DNA of 12,707 nucleotides from an uncultured Neomegalonema sp. (GCA_937944035.1 CALDZQ010000337.1:1-12707), one strand, 5' to 3'. Positions 1 to 6,586 are shown, counted from the stretch's first letter. The notes: generated by a model from the letters alone, not told the origin. Program-made: numbers and translations.

Positions 1-270
1 GATGTGGTTCTGCCCTATGAGGACGCGGAAAAGCTGGGCTTTGATCCCGCAAATCTGGCCTTCAGTCAGGTTGTGCGCACCGCGAACGGAACCGCCTACG
101 CGGCCCCTATCGTCATCGAATCCCTCGACATCGGCGGCATCACCGTCACCAATGTCCGCGCCTCCGTCTCCGAAGAGGGCAACCTGGACACCGCCCTGCT
201 CGGCATGAGCTTCCTCAACCGCATCAGCAGCTACACCTTCGCGGGCGATAAACTGATGCTAAGACCTTAG
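1..270 (+). CDS. Retropepsin-like clan AA aspartic protease, C-terminal part
   Basis: This is the last 89 codons of a gene that begins before the window; the frame is open from base 1 and stops with TAG at 268-270. The product ends with a TANG segment, a beta-rich stretch with IGGITVTNVRA, and LLGMSFLNR followed by LMLRP. That order matches the C-terminal half of the single-domain, retropepsin-like proteases (TIGR02281 type) common in alphaproteobacteria. In this family the catalytic Asp-Thr-Gly lies upstream, outside the window, so activity cannot be judged here. Family members usually carry an N-terminal membrane anchor and are thought to act as dimers in the envelope; that is family knowledge, not visible here. 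The gene converges on purA. The family call is likely; the substrate is unknown. Confidence 0.72.
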   Translation, partial: DVVLPYEDAEKLGFDPANLAFSQVVRTANGTAYAAPIVIESLDIGGITVTNVRASVSEEGNLDTALLGMSFLNRISSYTFAGDKLMLRP

Positions 271-324
271 ACCATCCTGAACGATATAAGGATCATTCCG
301 GATAGTCTAACTTCTTGTTTTGGC

Positions 325-368
325 GCATTTTCCGAGTCGGGCAATGAACTCATTGCCCTTGAAAATGC
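325..368. other. Two-tier hairpin in the convergent intergenic region
   Basis: An outer 8-bp stem (GCATTTTC 325-332 with GAAAATGC 361-368) encloses an inner 8-bp stem (GGGCAATG 339-346 with CATTGCCC 351-358) with an AACT loop. Both stems are perfect. A further hairpin, GCTCT-AAATTC-AGAGC at 367-382, abuts and overlaps it by two bases. There is no T-run on either side, so it is not a standard intrinsic terminator. It may protect or end the converging transcripts, or belong to a small RNA. Confidence 0.45.
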
Positions 369-436
369 TCTAAATTCAGAGCGCGCACTCGAACATTATT
401 ACCGGAAAAAGCTCCATACGAAGCCGGCAGTAGTCA

Positions 437-455
437 CCCGCGACTTGCTCGCGGG
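437..455 (-). terminator. Weak terminator-like hairpin after purA
   Basis: CCCGCGA (437-443) and TCGCGGG (449-455) form a 7-bp GC-rich stem with a 5-base loop, 15 bases past the purA stop codon on the minus strand. No T-run follows on that strand, so termination would have to be Rho-aided, or the hairpin may only stabilise the 3' end. Confidence 0.3.
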
Positions 456-469
456 GTCCATCGTTCACC

Positions 470-1762
470 CTATCCCGCGAACGGGTCCGTAACCAAAATC
501 GTGTCATCCCGCTCCGGCGAGGTGGACAGCAGGGCGACGGGGCATTCGATCAGCTCCTCGATCCGCTTCACATATTTCACCGCCGCAGCGGGCAGATCGG
601 CAAAGCGCCGTGCGCCCTCGGTGCTTTCGGACCAGCCCGGCATCGTCTCATAGACAGGCGTGGCTTTGGCTTGCAGCGCGGCGGCGGCGGGCAGGTGGTC
701 CATCTCGACCCCGTCCACCATATAGCCCGTGCAGATCTTCAACTCCTCAAACCCGTCCAGCACGTCCAGCTTGGTCAGCGCCACGCCGTGCATCCCCGAC
801 TGCGCCGCCGTTTGCCGCACCAATGCGGCATCGAACCAGCCACAGCGCCGCTTGCGTCCGGTGACTGTGCCGAACTCATGCCCGCGCTCGCCGAGGCGTT
901 GACCGACATCATCATCCAACTCGGTCGGGAACGGTCCGGCCCCGACGCGGGTGGTATAAGCCTTAACAATCCCCAGCACATAGCCGACCTGCCCCGGCCC
1001 GACGCCCGCGCCCGTGCCCGCCTGTCCGGCGACCACGTTCGACGAGGTCACATAAGGATACGTGCCGTAATCAATATCGAGCAACGCCCCTTGCGCCCCC
1101 TCGAACAGCACCCGCTTGCCCGTGCGCCGTGCCTGATCCAGCTCACGCCAGACCGGGGCCGCATAGGGCAGGATCACTTCCGCAATTTCCAGCAATTCCG
1201 CCTTCAGCGCGTCGCGGTCAATCGGCGCTTCGCCCAGCCCCTTGCGCAGCGGATCATGGTGCGCCAGTAGCCGCGTCAGCCGATCCTCCAGCGTCGCCTC
1301 ATCGGCCAGATCAGCCAGCCGGATCGCGCGGCGGCCCACTTTATCCTCATAGGCCGGACCGATGCCCCGCCCCGTCGTGCCGATCTTGCTCTTGCCCGCC
1401 GCCTCTTCGCGCAGGCGGTCCAGATCGCGGTGAACAGGCAGGATCAGCGGCACGGTTTCGGCCACTTTCAGGCTTGCGGGAGAGATTTCGACGCCCTTTT
1501 CGCGCAGCCGCCCGATCTCATCGACCAGCGCCCACGGATCAAGCACCACACCGGAGCCGATCATCGACAGCTTGCCCTTGCGGACAATGCCCGACGGCAG
1601 CAGCGACAGCTTGTAGACCGCGCCGTCAATAACAAGCGTATGGCCCGCATTGTGTCCGCCCTGGAAGCGCACCACCACATCGGCCCGCTCACTCAGCCAA
1701 TCGACAATCTTGCCCTTGCCCTCATCGCCCCATTGGGCGCCGATCACGGCCACGTTGCTCAT
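470..1762 (-). CDS. purA: Adenylosuccinate synthetase
   Basis: PurA makes adenylosuccinate from IMP, aspartate and GTP, the first committed step from IMP to AMP, in the cytoplasm. The 430-residue protein has the usual length. It opens with VAVIGAQWGDEGKGKIVD, the P-loop, with Asp13 in the position of the catalytic base. The GGHNAGHT motif at 35-42 puts His41 in the place of the catalytic acid; both numbers match the E. coli enzyme. Further on come the IGTTGRGIGPAYEDK loop, FEGAQG, and the GTVTGRKRRCGW segment that binds IMP and aspartate, then the guanine-binding TKLDVLD. The ATG has GGGGAGA about 8 bases upstream on the minus strand. It stands alone: the DUF937 gene upstream ends in its own terminator, so a purA promoter should lie in roughly 1763-1835, but I see no clear -35/-10 there. 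Confidence 0.98.
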   Translation of the reverse strand: MSNVAVIGAQWGDEGKGKIVDWLSERADVVVRFQGGHNAGHTLVIDGAVYKLSLLPSGIVRKGKLSMIGSGVVLDPWALVDEIGRLREKGVEISPASLKVAETVPLILPVHRDLDRLREEAAGKSKIGTTGRGIGPAYEDKVGRRAIRLADLADEATLEDRLTRLLAHHDPLRKGLGEAPIDRDALKAELLEIAEVILPYAAPVWRELDQARRTGKRVLFEGAQGALLDIDYGTYPYVTSSNVVAGQAGTGAGVGPGQVGYVLGIVKAYTTRVGAGPFPTELDDDVGQRLGERGHEFGTVTGRKRRCGWFDAALVRQTAAQSGMHGVALTKLDVLDGFEELKICTGYMVDGVEMDHLPAAAALQAKATPVYETMPGWSESTEGARRFADLPAAAVKYVKRIEELIECPVALLSTSPERDDTILVTDPFAG

Positions 1763-1835
1763 ATTCCCAGTCTCCCCGCATCAAAACCCGCGCAGGTCTA
1801 ACCCAGCGTCGGGGCGGGGGGAAGAGAGAACCGCC

Positions 1836-1869
1836 AAAAACGCAAAACCCCGACCAAAAGGCCGGGGTT
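1836..1869 (-). terminator. Intrinsic terminator of the DUF937 gene
   Basis: Read on the minus strand, AACCCCGGCC (1869-1860), a TTTT loop, then GGTCGGGGTT (1855-1846) form a 10-bp stem with one G-U pair. It is followed by TTGCGTTTTT (1845-1836). It lies 25 bases past the stop codon of the DUF937 gene and separates that gene from purA on the same strand. Confidence 0.82.
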
Positions 1870-1893
1870 CCACAGGATCACTATGACAGGAGA

Positions 1894-3450
1894 TTAACCA
1901 GCCATTGCGTCGAGTTGCTCAAGCATCGGAGCAACCACAGGCTCGATGATCGGGCCGACGCCGGGCAGGCCAACCGCCGTTTCGATCATCGGGCGCAGCG
2001 CCGCAAGTGCCGTGCTGACCATACCACCGAATGCACCCTTTGCAGGACCGGTCAGGTTTTCGGCCATGCCGCTCAACCCTTCAATCTTACCCGCCGCATC
2101 CGTCAGACCGGGCAATGCGGCCTGTGCCGACTCAACATCCGTGATCGAGCCAACCGATGTTTTCAGACCATCCATCGTGCCACGGAAGCTTTCGGCGACA
2201 TTCACGTCACCGACGGTCATGCTCTGCTCAAGCGCAGCGGAAGGCATCTCTGGCTTGGTCATGTTGGTCATGTTGCCGAGGAAGTACCACGCCAGCGCGG
2301 CCAGCAGGACCAGCGGCAGCAACCATTTCAACCAGCCAAAGCCGGAACGCTTAGGCTCTTCGAGGCTCCGCGCCGTTGCATGACCCGCATCCCGCGCGCC
2401 ATCATAGGCCGTCTCCGCCGTGTCACGCACAGCGTTACCCGCTTCACGAACCCGTTCGGAACCGCCCGCATAGGCGCGCTCAGCCGTATCACCGACCGCG
2501 TCGCCGGCGTTACCCGCCGCACCACGGGCAGACATCGCCGCCGCACCAACCGCAGCAGCGGCCCCTCCGGCAAGCGCACCCGCACCGCTGATTCCGCCGG
2601 AAACACCGTCGCGCGCAGCGCCTGCAACATTGCCAGCCGCATCGCGTGCCGAAGCACCCATGCCGCTCACCGCGCCGCCAACACTGCCCGCAGCACCGCT
2701 TACGGAACCCGTCACACTGCCAGCCGCATCGCGCATCGATCCACCAGCGCCCGAAACCGCATCACGCGCAGCGCCCCCGATACCGCCCGCAGTCGCGCCG
2801 ATATTGCCGCCAACATCCGCCGCCGCATCGCGGGCAGACATCGCCACACCGCCAGCCGCCGCAGCCGCACCGGCCGCAAGACCGCCCAAGCTGCCCAGAT
2901 TACCCTTGAGCGAATCAAGCAGACCCGTGCCTTGCAACTGCGCGGCAAAATCATTCGGCATCGCCTCCGCAATGCTCGCTTTTTGCCCGTCGAGGAAGCG
3001 CGACAGACCCGCCGAGTCAAAGTTGTTCCGGCTGACTTCCTGCCCCAGCGACCCCAGCGCAACAGGGCCGACCAGACCGAGCAGAGACTTCGACGTTGTC
3101 TCGTTCATACCCAGATGGCCGCCCATCGCATTGGTCATAGAGCCGAGCGCGTTGTCACCGAGCAAGCTGGAAAGATTGTTCAGACCGGCTTGTTGGATCT
3201 GACCGCCGTCTGTGCCGCTGATCGCTGATTCAAAATTGTTCAGCATCCCCTGATCCTGACCCTTCGCCATATCGAACAGCGACTGCGCGCCTGACGGGCT
3301 GGATGCACGGCCTGCAATAGCGGCCAAAATTGTCGGCAGCGCTGCCGAGATGGCGCGGTTTGCAAGGGTGTTATTGATGCCCAACATCGAAGCCACTTTG
3401 CTGACAACAGCAGGGCCGAGAAAACGCATGGCGGTGTTAACGATACTCAT
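1894..3450 (-). CDS. DUF937 (YidB-like) protein with Ala/Gly repeat stalk and one membrane helix
   Basis: A 518-residue protein of unknown function. Residues 1 to about 185 resemble the DUF937/YidB family: helical, rich in Ala, Leu, Gly and Asn, with segments such as RAISAALPTILAAIAG and LLGLVGPVALGSLGQ. Residues about 203-365 are a low-complexity stretch built on degenerate units like SARDAAG, GAARDAV and VRDTAE, similar in texture to LEA-type amphipathic repeats. A single strong membrane segment, WLKWLLPLVLLAALAWYFLG, falls at about 371-390. Some 125 Ala/Gly/Pro-rich residues follow, ending near LPGVGPIIEPVVAPMLEQL. With no N-terminal signal peptide, the likely topology is N-terminus inside and C-terminal domain in the periplasm; this is inference. 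ATG at 3450 has GGGAG 7 bases upstream. The gene is monocistronic, with an AT-rich upstream region and its own terminator. Some DUF937 proteins end in an OmpA domain; I see none here. Confidence 0.85.
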   Translation of the reverse strand: MSIVNTAMRFLGPAVVSKVASMLGINNTLANRAISAALPTILAAIAGRASSPSGAQSLFDMAKGQDQGMLNNFESAISGTDGGQIQQAGLNNLSSLLGDNALGSMTNAMGGHLGMNETTSKSLLGLVGPVALGSLGQEVSRNNFDSAGLSRFLDGQKASIAEAMPNDFAAQLQGTGLLDSLKGNLGSLGGLAAGAAAAAGGVAMSARDAAADVGGNIGATAGGIGGAARDAVSGAGGSMRDAAGSVTGSVSGAAGSVGGAVSGMGASARDAAGNVAGAARDGVSGGISGAGALAGGAAAAVGAAAMSARGAAGNAGDAVGDTAERAYAGGSERVREAGNAVRDTAETAYDGARDAGHATARSLEEPKRSGFGWLKWLLPLVLLAALAWYFLGNMTNMTKPEMPSAALEQSMTVGDVNVAESFRGTMDGLKTSVGSITDVESAQAALPGLTDAAGKIEGLSGMAENLTGPAKGAFGGMVSTALAALRPMIETAVGLPGVGPIIEPVVAPMLEQLDAMAG

Positions 3451-3794
3451 CTTTTATCTCCCATCAGGCCGCGAAATTACGGCCGATAAACTATCAACGG
3501 CAAGGACTCCCCTTGAGTCACCGGCTCCGTCCAACCCAAGATGGTTAAGCGGAAATAAACAAACAAGTACCTTAGAGTTAATATTTCAGATAATTTGATA
3601 TTATTTTCAAAATTCATTTTTTTACTTCGATTTTGAAATCAAAAATGATTCTCATTTTGCGAAAAAGGGCTTTTACTCCCAGGTCAGGTTGCTTTCTTGA
3701 GAAAAATTCTATCAGAAGCTGAGCGCCGCCGCACAGTCGCAAATCCAGACCCTGCCGCAGATCGCGGACAGGCGGGGAAGTGCGCACCCTCCCC
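3451..3794. other. AT-rich intergenic region upstream of the DUF937 gene
   Basis: No gene is visible in these 344 bases. Both flanking genes are on the minus strand, so this is the 3' side of the HAD gene and the promoter side of the DUF937 gene. Bases about 3540-3720 are far richer in A and T than anything else in the window. They contain two adjoining palindromes: TTTTGA-AA-TCAAAA at 3631-3644 and AAAATGA-TTC-TCATTTT at 3642-3658. I find no convincing -35/-10 pair and no intrinsic terminator for the HAD gene. Bases 3721-3794 are GC-rich and featureless. Confidence 0.6.
3641..3659 (-). promoter_or_regulatory. Fur-box-like palindrome
   Basis: On the minus strand this 19-mer reads CAAAATGAGAATCATTTTT. 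It matches the classical 19-base Fur box (GATAATGATAATCATTATC) at 14 positions, including 12 of the 13 central ones. It lies about 190 bases upstream of the DUF937 start codon. In Rhodobacteraceae the iron and manganese regulators (Irr, RirA, Mur) use other motifs, so which factor would bind is uncertain. Confidence 0.3.
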
Positions 3795-4505
3795 TCACCC
3801 GTTCAGCCGCGCCACCAGTTCCGGCAAATCGGCCATCACCTCAATCACATGATCCGCCTCAGGGCGCAGCGTCTCGATGTCGGCCGGACCCGTGCCGATG
3901 CCCACGGCAATCGCCCCCGCCGCCCGTGCCGCTTTAATGTCATGCAAACTGTCCCCGATCATCAGCACTCTGGCGGGCTTCACATTGATATGCGCCGCGA
4001 ACGCTTCGATCATCCCCGGTCCGGGTTTCGCGCCATAGCCGCTATCCGCACCCCAGATGGTCGTGAACCGGTCCGTCAGGTTCAGCTTGCCCATCTGCGC
4101 CCGTGCCGAGGCTTCCTGATCGTTGGTCGCAATCCCCAGCGGCAGGTTCATACCGCGCAGCGCATCCAGCGCGCCGGGCACATCCGCCGCATGGGCGACG
4201 CGGGCGGTTCCTTCTTGAGTCATCCGGTCGATAATCCGCCCCGCCAGCGCCGCATCCGCCTTCATGTCCAGAATTTCCGCCCATGCCAGCAGCGTATCGG
4301 CCCCCGTCCCCGCGATGAACACAGAGTCCGGCTGGAACCGCTCCGCATCGAAGTCAAAATCGATCGCCGTCGCCATCCGCCGCGCCTTGCCCTCGTCACC
4401 GCCCGCAAAATGCCGGATCACCGCCGCAGAGGACGGCCCCCAGGTCAGATCGAAATCGACCAGCACACCATCCTTATCGAACAACACACCCTTTACCGCC
4501 CTCAT
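3795..4505 (-). CDS. HAD-family phosphatase, phosphoglycolate-phosphatase type
   Basis: A 236-residue cytoplasmic HAD hydrolase with every catalytic motif in order. Motif I is LFDKDGVLVD with Asp10 (nucleophile) and Asp12. Motif II is IATND with Thr127. Motif III is Lys160 in KPGPGM. Motif IV is GDSLHD with Asp185 and Asp189. The helical cap between motifs I and II fits subclass I, which includes phosphoglycolate phosphatase (Gph) and related sugar-phosphate or nucleotide phosphatases. The exact substrate cannot be read from sequence, so I give no gene symbol. Its ATG overlaps the stop codon of the upstream VOC gene by four bases (ATGA), a sign of translational coupling, so the two proteins are made together from one message. 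No clear terminator follows. Confidence 0.88.
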   Translation of the reverse strand: MRAVKGVLFDKDGVLVDFDLTWGPSSAAVIRHFAGGDEGKARRMATAIDFDFDAERFQPDSVFIAGTGADTLLAWAEILDMKADAALAGRIIDRMTQEGTARVAHAADVPGALDALRGMNLPLGIATNDQEASARAQMGKLNLTDRFTTIWGADSGYGAKPGPGMIEAFAAHINVKPARVLMIGDSLHDIKAARAAGAIAVGIGTGPADIETLRPEADHVIEVMADLPELVARLNG

Positions 4506-4939
4506 GCCGCACGCTCACTCGGCAGGGTCAGCCCGCCCAGCGCGTCCGGCTCGAACCCCGGCACATGCGCAAACTCCCAGACATGCCCGTCCGGATCGGC
4601 GGCATAAGAGATTGTCCCCCACGGCGCGTCAAAGGGTGCGCGGCGCAGCGTCCCTCCGGCGGCGAGAAACGCATCCAGCCCCGCCCGCATCGCCTCAACG
4701 CTGGCATAGTTATGGCCCAGCGACATCCCGCCCGGCACAGGCGCGGCATCCGGCGCACCCATATCCGCACTCAGGGCGTCTTGAGGGTAAAGACCCAACA
4801 CAAATCCGTTCGCCTGAAAGAAGGTAACGCCCCCCTCCACACTCTCCGTCGCCGCTTTCCAGCCGATTTTTTCATAAAATTCGCGGCTCTTAACGATATT
4901 CCGCACCCCTAGAGTGATGAGGCTGACACCCGTTTTCAT
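4502..4939 (-). CDS. VOC-superfamily (glyoxalase/bleomycin-resistance fold) protein
   Basis: A 145-residue protein with the two beta-alpha-beta-beta-beta modules of the vicinal-oxygen-chelate fold. The first module starts at SLITLGVRNIVKSREFYEKIGW, followed by GGVTFFQANGFVLGLY. The second runs from SLGHNYASVEAMRAGLDAFLAAGG to the closing strands YAADPDGHVWEFAHVPG. The Glu in HVWEFAH sits where many members hold a metal ligand. Members include glyoxalases, dioxygenases and antibiotic-binding proteins; the substrate here is unknown. I chose the ATG at 4939 because TTGGAAAACC lies just upstream on the minus strand. A TTG at 4951 would add four residues but uses bases of that ribosome binding site. 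It is the first gene of a two-gene unit with the overlapping HAD phosphatase. Confidence 0.85.
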   Translation of the reverse strand: MKTGVSLITLGVRNIVKSREFYEKIGWKAATESVEGGVTFFQANGFVLGLYPQDALSADMGAPDAAPVPGGMSLGHNYASVEAMRAGLDAFLAAGGTLRRAPFDAPWGTISYAADPDGHVWEFAHVPGFEPDALGGLTLPSERAA

Positions 4940-5124
4940 AAGGTTTTCCAATCTGTTAACGCCTTCCGGCCCGCAGCACCCACTGATTGTGACGCCTTCG
5001 CCACAAAATTACCACCACATCGTCACGACGGAAATCGCCCCGCCCCTCCGTTACACTGGCATCAACACGGTGCAGGACGGCATAGGGCCAAGACAGCATC
5101 GTTCCAGTTAGAAGGACTTGACCC
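4940..5124. other. Divergent promoter region
   Basis: These 185 bases separate the divergent VOC gene and the YVAP-repeat gene and must carry both promoters. A weak TTGTGA (4987-4992) followed 17 bases later by TACCAC is the nearest thing to a plus-strand promoter, and I do not trust it. GTGACG at 4989-4994 and CGTCAC at 5021-5026 form a spaced inverted repeat that could be chance. The AAGGA at 5112-5116 is the ribosome binding site of the plus-strand gene. Confidence 0.4.
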
Positions 5125-5529
5125 ATGAAAAAGTACATCATCGCCGCCCTTACCGCACTCGGCCTCGGCGCAGCAGCCGCCCCCGCAATGGCCGGTGGTT
5201 CGTTTTACGTCTCCAGCTATGTCAGTGCGCCCAGCTACAGCTATGTGGCCCCGCGCTACGTCGCACCGGCTTATGTCGCACCAACCTACATTGCGCCATC
5301 ATACCATGCGCCGACCGTAACCTACACGCGCCCTTATGTTGCGCCAACGTATGTCGCGCCGGCCTATATCGCGCCGACCTATTACAGCCGTCCGACGATT
5401 TCGTTCAGCTTCGGGACCACCCACCGCTACCCCAAGTATCGCGGGTATAAAAAGCATCGCGGCCACGGTCATAAGCATGGCAACCGCCACGGCCACAAGC
5501 ACGGTCATCGCGGCCACCACAAGCACTAA
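5125..5529 (+). CDS. Small exported protein with YVAP pentad repeats and His-rich tail
   Basis: I do not recognise a named family. The 134-residue product starts with a clear Sec signal peptide, MKKYIIAALTALGLGAAAAPAMA, with likely cleavage after residue 23. The mature part has two blocks of Tyr-(Val/Ile/His)-Ala-Pro-x pentads, five in a row then three, separated by a short TVTYTRP linker. A Ser/Phe stretch (TISFSFG) follows. The last 24 residues then hold 11 histidines mixed with Gly, Lys and Arg, which could bind metal ions or anionic polymers; that is inference. The mature protein has no Cys and is strongly basic. ATG is preceded by AAGGA with 8 bases of spacing. It is followed by a hairpin and a terminator, then by a second exported Tyr/Pro repeat protein, which suggests a shared envelope or extracellular role. 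Confidence 0.8.
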   Translation: MKKYIIAALTALGLGAAAAPAMAGGSFYVSSYVSAPSYSYVAPRYVAPAYVAPTYIAPSYHAPTVTYTRPYVAPTYVAPAYIAPTYYSRPTISFSFGTTHRYPKYRGYKKHRGHGHKHGNRHGHKHGHRGHHKH

Positions 5530-5552
5530 GCTCAGGCACTGAAACAGTGTCA

Positions 5553-5578
5553 GGTGCGGCGGTAAAACCCGTCGCACC
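5553..5578. other. Stable hairpin after the YVAP gene
   Basis: GGTGCGGCGG (5553-5562) pairs with CCGTCGCACC (5569-5578) in a 10-bp stem with one G-U pair and a TAAAAC loop, 24 bases past the stop codon. A smaller CACTG-AAA-CAGTG hairpin (5537-5549) precedes it. No T-run follows, so it may protect the 3' end of the message or act as a weak, Rho-assisted terminator. Confidence 0.5.
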
Positions 5579-5621
5579 ATTCCCAAAATTTCCCCCGATC
5601 TCCACGTCCCTTGTTGCCACG

Positions 5622-5661
5622 CACGCGCTTTGTCGTCATTACTTAAAGCGCGTGTTTTTTT
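5622..5661 (+). terminator. Intrinsic terminator or attenuator before the YQ-repeat gene
   Basis: CACGCGCTTT (5622-5631) and AAAGCGCGTG (5645-5654) form a perfect 10-bp stem with a 13-base loop, followed at once by seven Ts (5655-5661) and, after one A, five more. It ends the YVAP transcript. It lies only 25 bases before the ATG of the next gene, so there is no room for a promoter between them. Any transcript of that gene must cross this hairpin. Confidence 0.82.
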
Positions 5662-5686
5662 ATTTTTCCCGAATTGGAGCATTCCG

Positions 5687-6397
5687 ATGTTTAAACCTGT
5701 AGTCGCCGCCGTCCTGGCCGCGAGCATTGGCCTTCCCACCCTCGCACAGGCCCAGTCGGTCCGCGTTCCCGTAGTCCGCATTCCCGCGACAGTCACAGGC
5801 ACATGGGTGCTCAACCCCGCCGCCTGCCCTGACATCCGCGAAGATTTCCGCGACGCCCGCTATAATTCGGGCCGTGCCGACCGCCGCGAAGACCGCCGCG
5901 ACCAGCGCGTTATCAACTGCCCGTCCAGCGCATACACCTTTGTGCCGACACCGGGCCAAGCGCCGAACAAGCGCATCAAAGTCGGCCGCGACGGAACCGC
6001 CCGCTTCCTGGAGCCGGGCGAACCGGCCTTCGGCAACCGCAGACGCGCCGGTGTGGCGATAACGGCGGTTCCGGTCTTCCCGACACAGGTTCCCCAGACT
6101 CAGGTTCCCACGTATCAGCAGCCCGCGTATCAGGCTCCGACCTACGTGCAGCCGCAATATCAGACGCCTCAGTATCAGGCGCCAACCACAACGTATCAGG
6201 CTCCGGCGACAACATATCAGACGCCCACATACGCGGCGCCAACAACGCCAACGTATCAAACGCCAACCTACCAACAGCCGTCGTACCAATCGACGACGAC
6301 ACCAACATATCAGACGCAGCCGACCTACCAGTCGACAACACCGTCTTACAGCACGACAACCCAGCCCACCTACGTCCCTTCCGGCACGTATCAGTAA
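5687..6397 (+). CDS. Exported protein with Tyr/Gln/Pro/Thr repeat tail
   Basis: Unknown function; 236 residues. Residues 1-22 are a Sec signal peptide ending TLAQA. Residues 23-80 carry a short domain with WVLNPAACPD, a mixed-charge block of alternating Arg and Asp/Glu (49-74), and two cysteines (47 and 78) that could pair. A segment with KRIKVGRDGTARFLEPGEP follows. From residue 142 to the end the chain is built only of Tyr, Gln, Pro, Thr, Ala, Ser, Val and Gly, in units such as TYQ(A/T/Q)P. This tail has 16 tyrosines in 95 residues and no charged residue. ATG at 5687 is chosen because GGAG (5676-5679) stands 7 bases upstream and the signal peptide begins there; an earlier in-frame start at 5630 would lie inside the terminator stem. 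Transcription probably comes through the upstream hairpin. A good terminator follows. Confidence 0.82.
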   Translation: MFKPVVAAVLAASIGLPTLAQAQSVRVPVVRIPATVTGTWVLNPAACPDIREDFRDARYNSGRADRREDRRDQRVINCPSSAYTFVPTPGQAPNKRIKVGRDGTARFLEPGEPAFGNRRRAGVAITAVPVFPTQVPQTQVPTYQQPAYQAPTYVQPQYQTPQYQAPTTTYQAPATTYQTPTYAAPTTPTYQTPTYQQPSYQSTTTPTYQTQPTYQSTTPSYSTTTQPTYVPSGTYQ

Positions 6398-6408
6398 GCG
6401 GCATCAGG

Positions 6409-6438
6409 CTCCCGACCGGAAACGGTCGGGAGTTTTTT
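6409..6438 (+). terminator. Intrinsic terminator of the YQ-repeat gene
   Basis: CTCCCGACCG (6409-6418), a GAAA tetraloop, then CGGTCGGGAG (6423-6432) form a perfect 10-bp stem. Six Ts follow (6433-6438). It begins 12 bases after the stop codon and isolates the rimP operon from the genes upstream. Confidence 0.95.
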
Positions 6439-6586
6439 CTAACCGGGCAGCTGTCCCCGGCCATCGTTCAAAACCGGACGCTGAAACATTCGGCACCGAC
6501 CACCGGAACCGGATTGCTTGCGCGGAACGAATGATCCCACTTCCCCCTTGCATCCCCCCCCGATTAAGACTATCTCCCCCTCAACA

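Noticed and set aside
1915..3228. 437-codon open frame on the plus strand, opposite the DUF937 gene
   Set aside because: Arg/His/Ala-rich translation with no domain; it mirrors the Ala/Gly repeats on the other strand, which has a signal-worthy RBS, membrane helix and terminator.
4989..5026. GTGACG/CGTCAC inverted repeat as an operator
   Set aside because: Six-base arms 26 bases apart are expected by chance in GC-rich DNA; no other support.
5225..5390. Regularly spaced short repeats that could suggest a CRISPR array
   Set aside because: The 15-base periodicity is the coding repeat for Y-V-A-P-x; there are no spacers and no cas genes.
5630..5686. Upstream in-frame start for the YQ-repeat protein
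   Set aside because: It lies in the terminator stem and would bury the signal peptide behind 19 residues; ATG 5687 has a proper RBS.
5660..6289. 209-codon minus-strand frame over the YQ-repeat gene
   Set aside because: Its Arg/Leu-rich repeats are the reverse complement of the Tyr/Gln/Pro repeats, and the plus-strand gene has an RBS, signal peptide and terminator.
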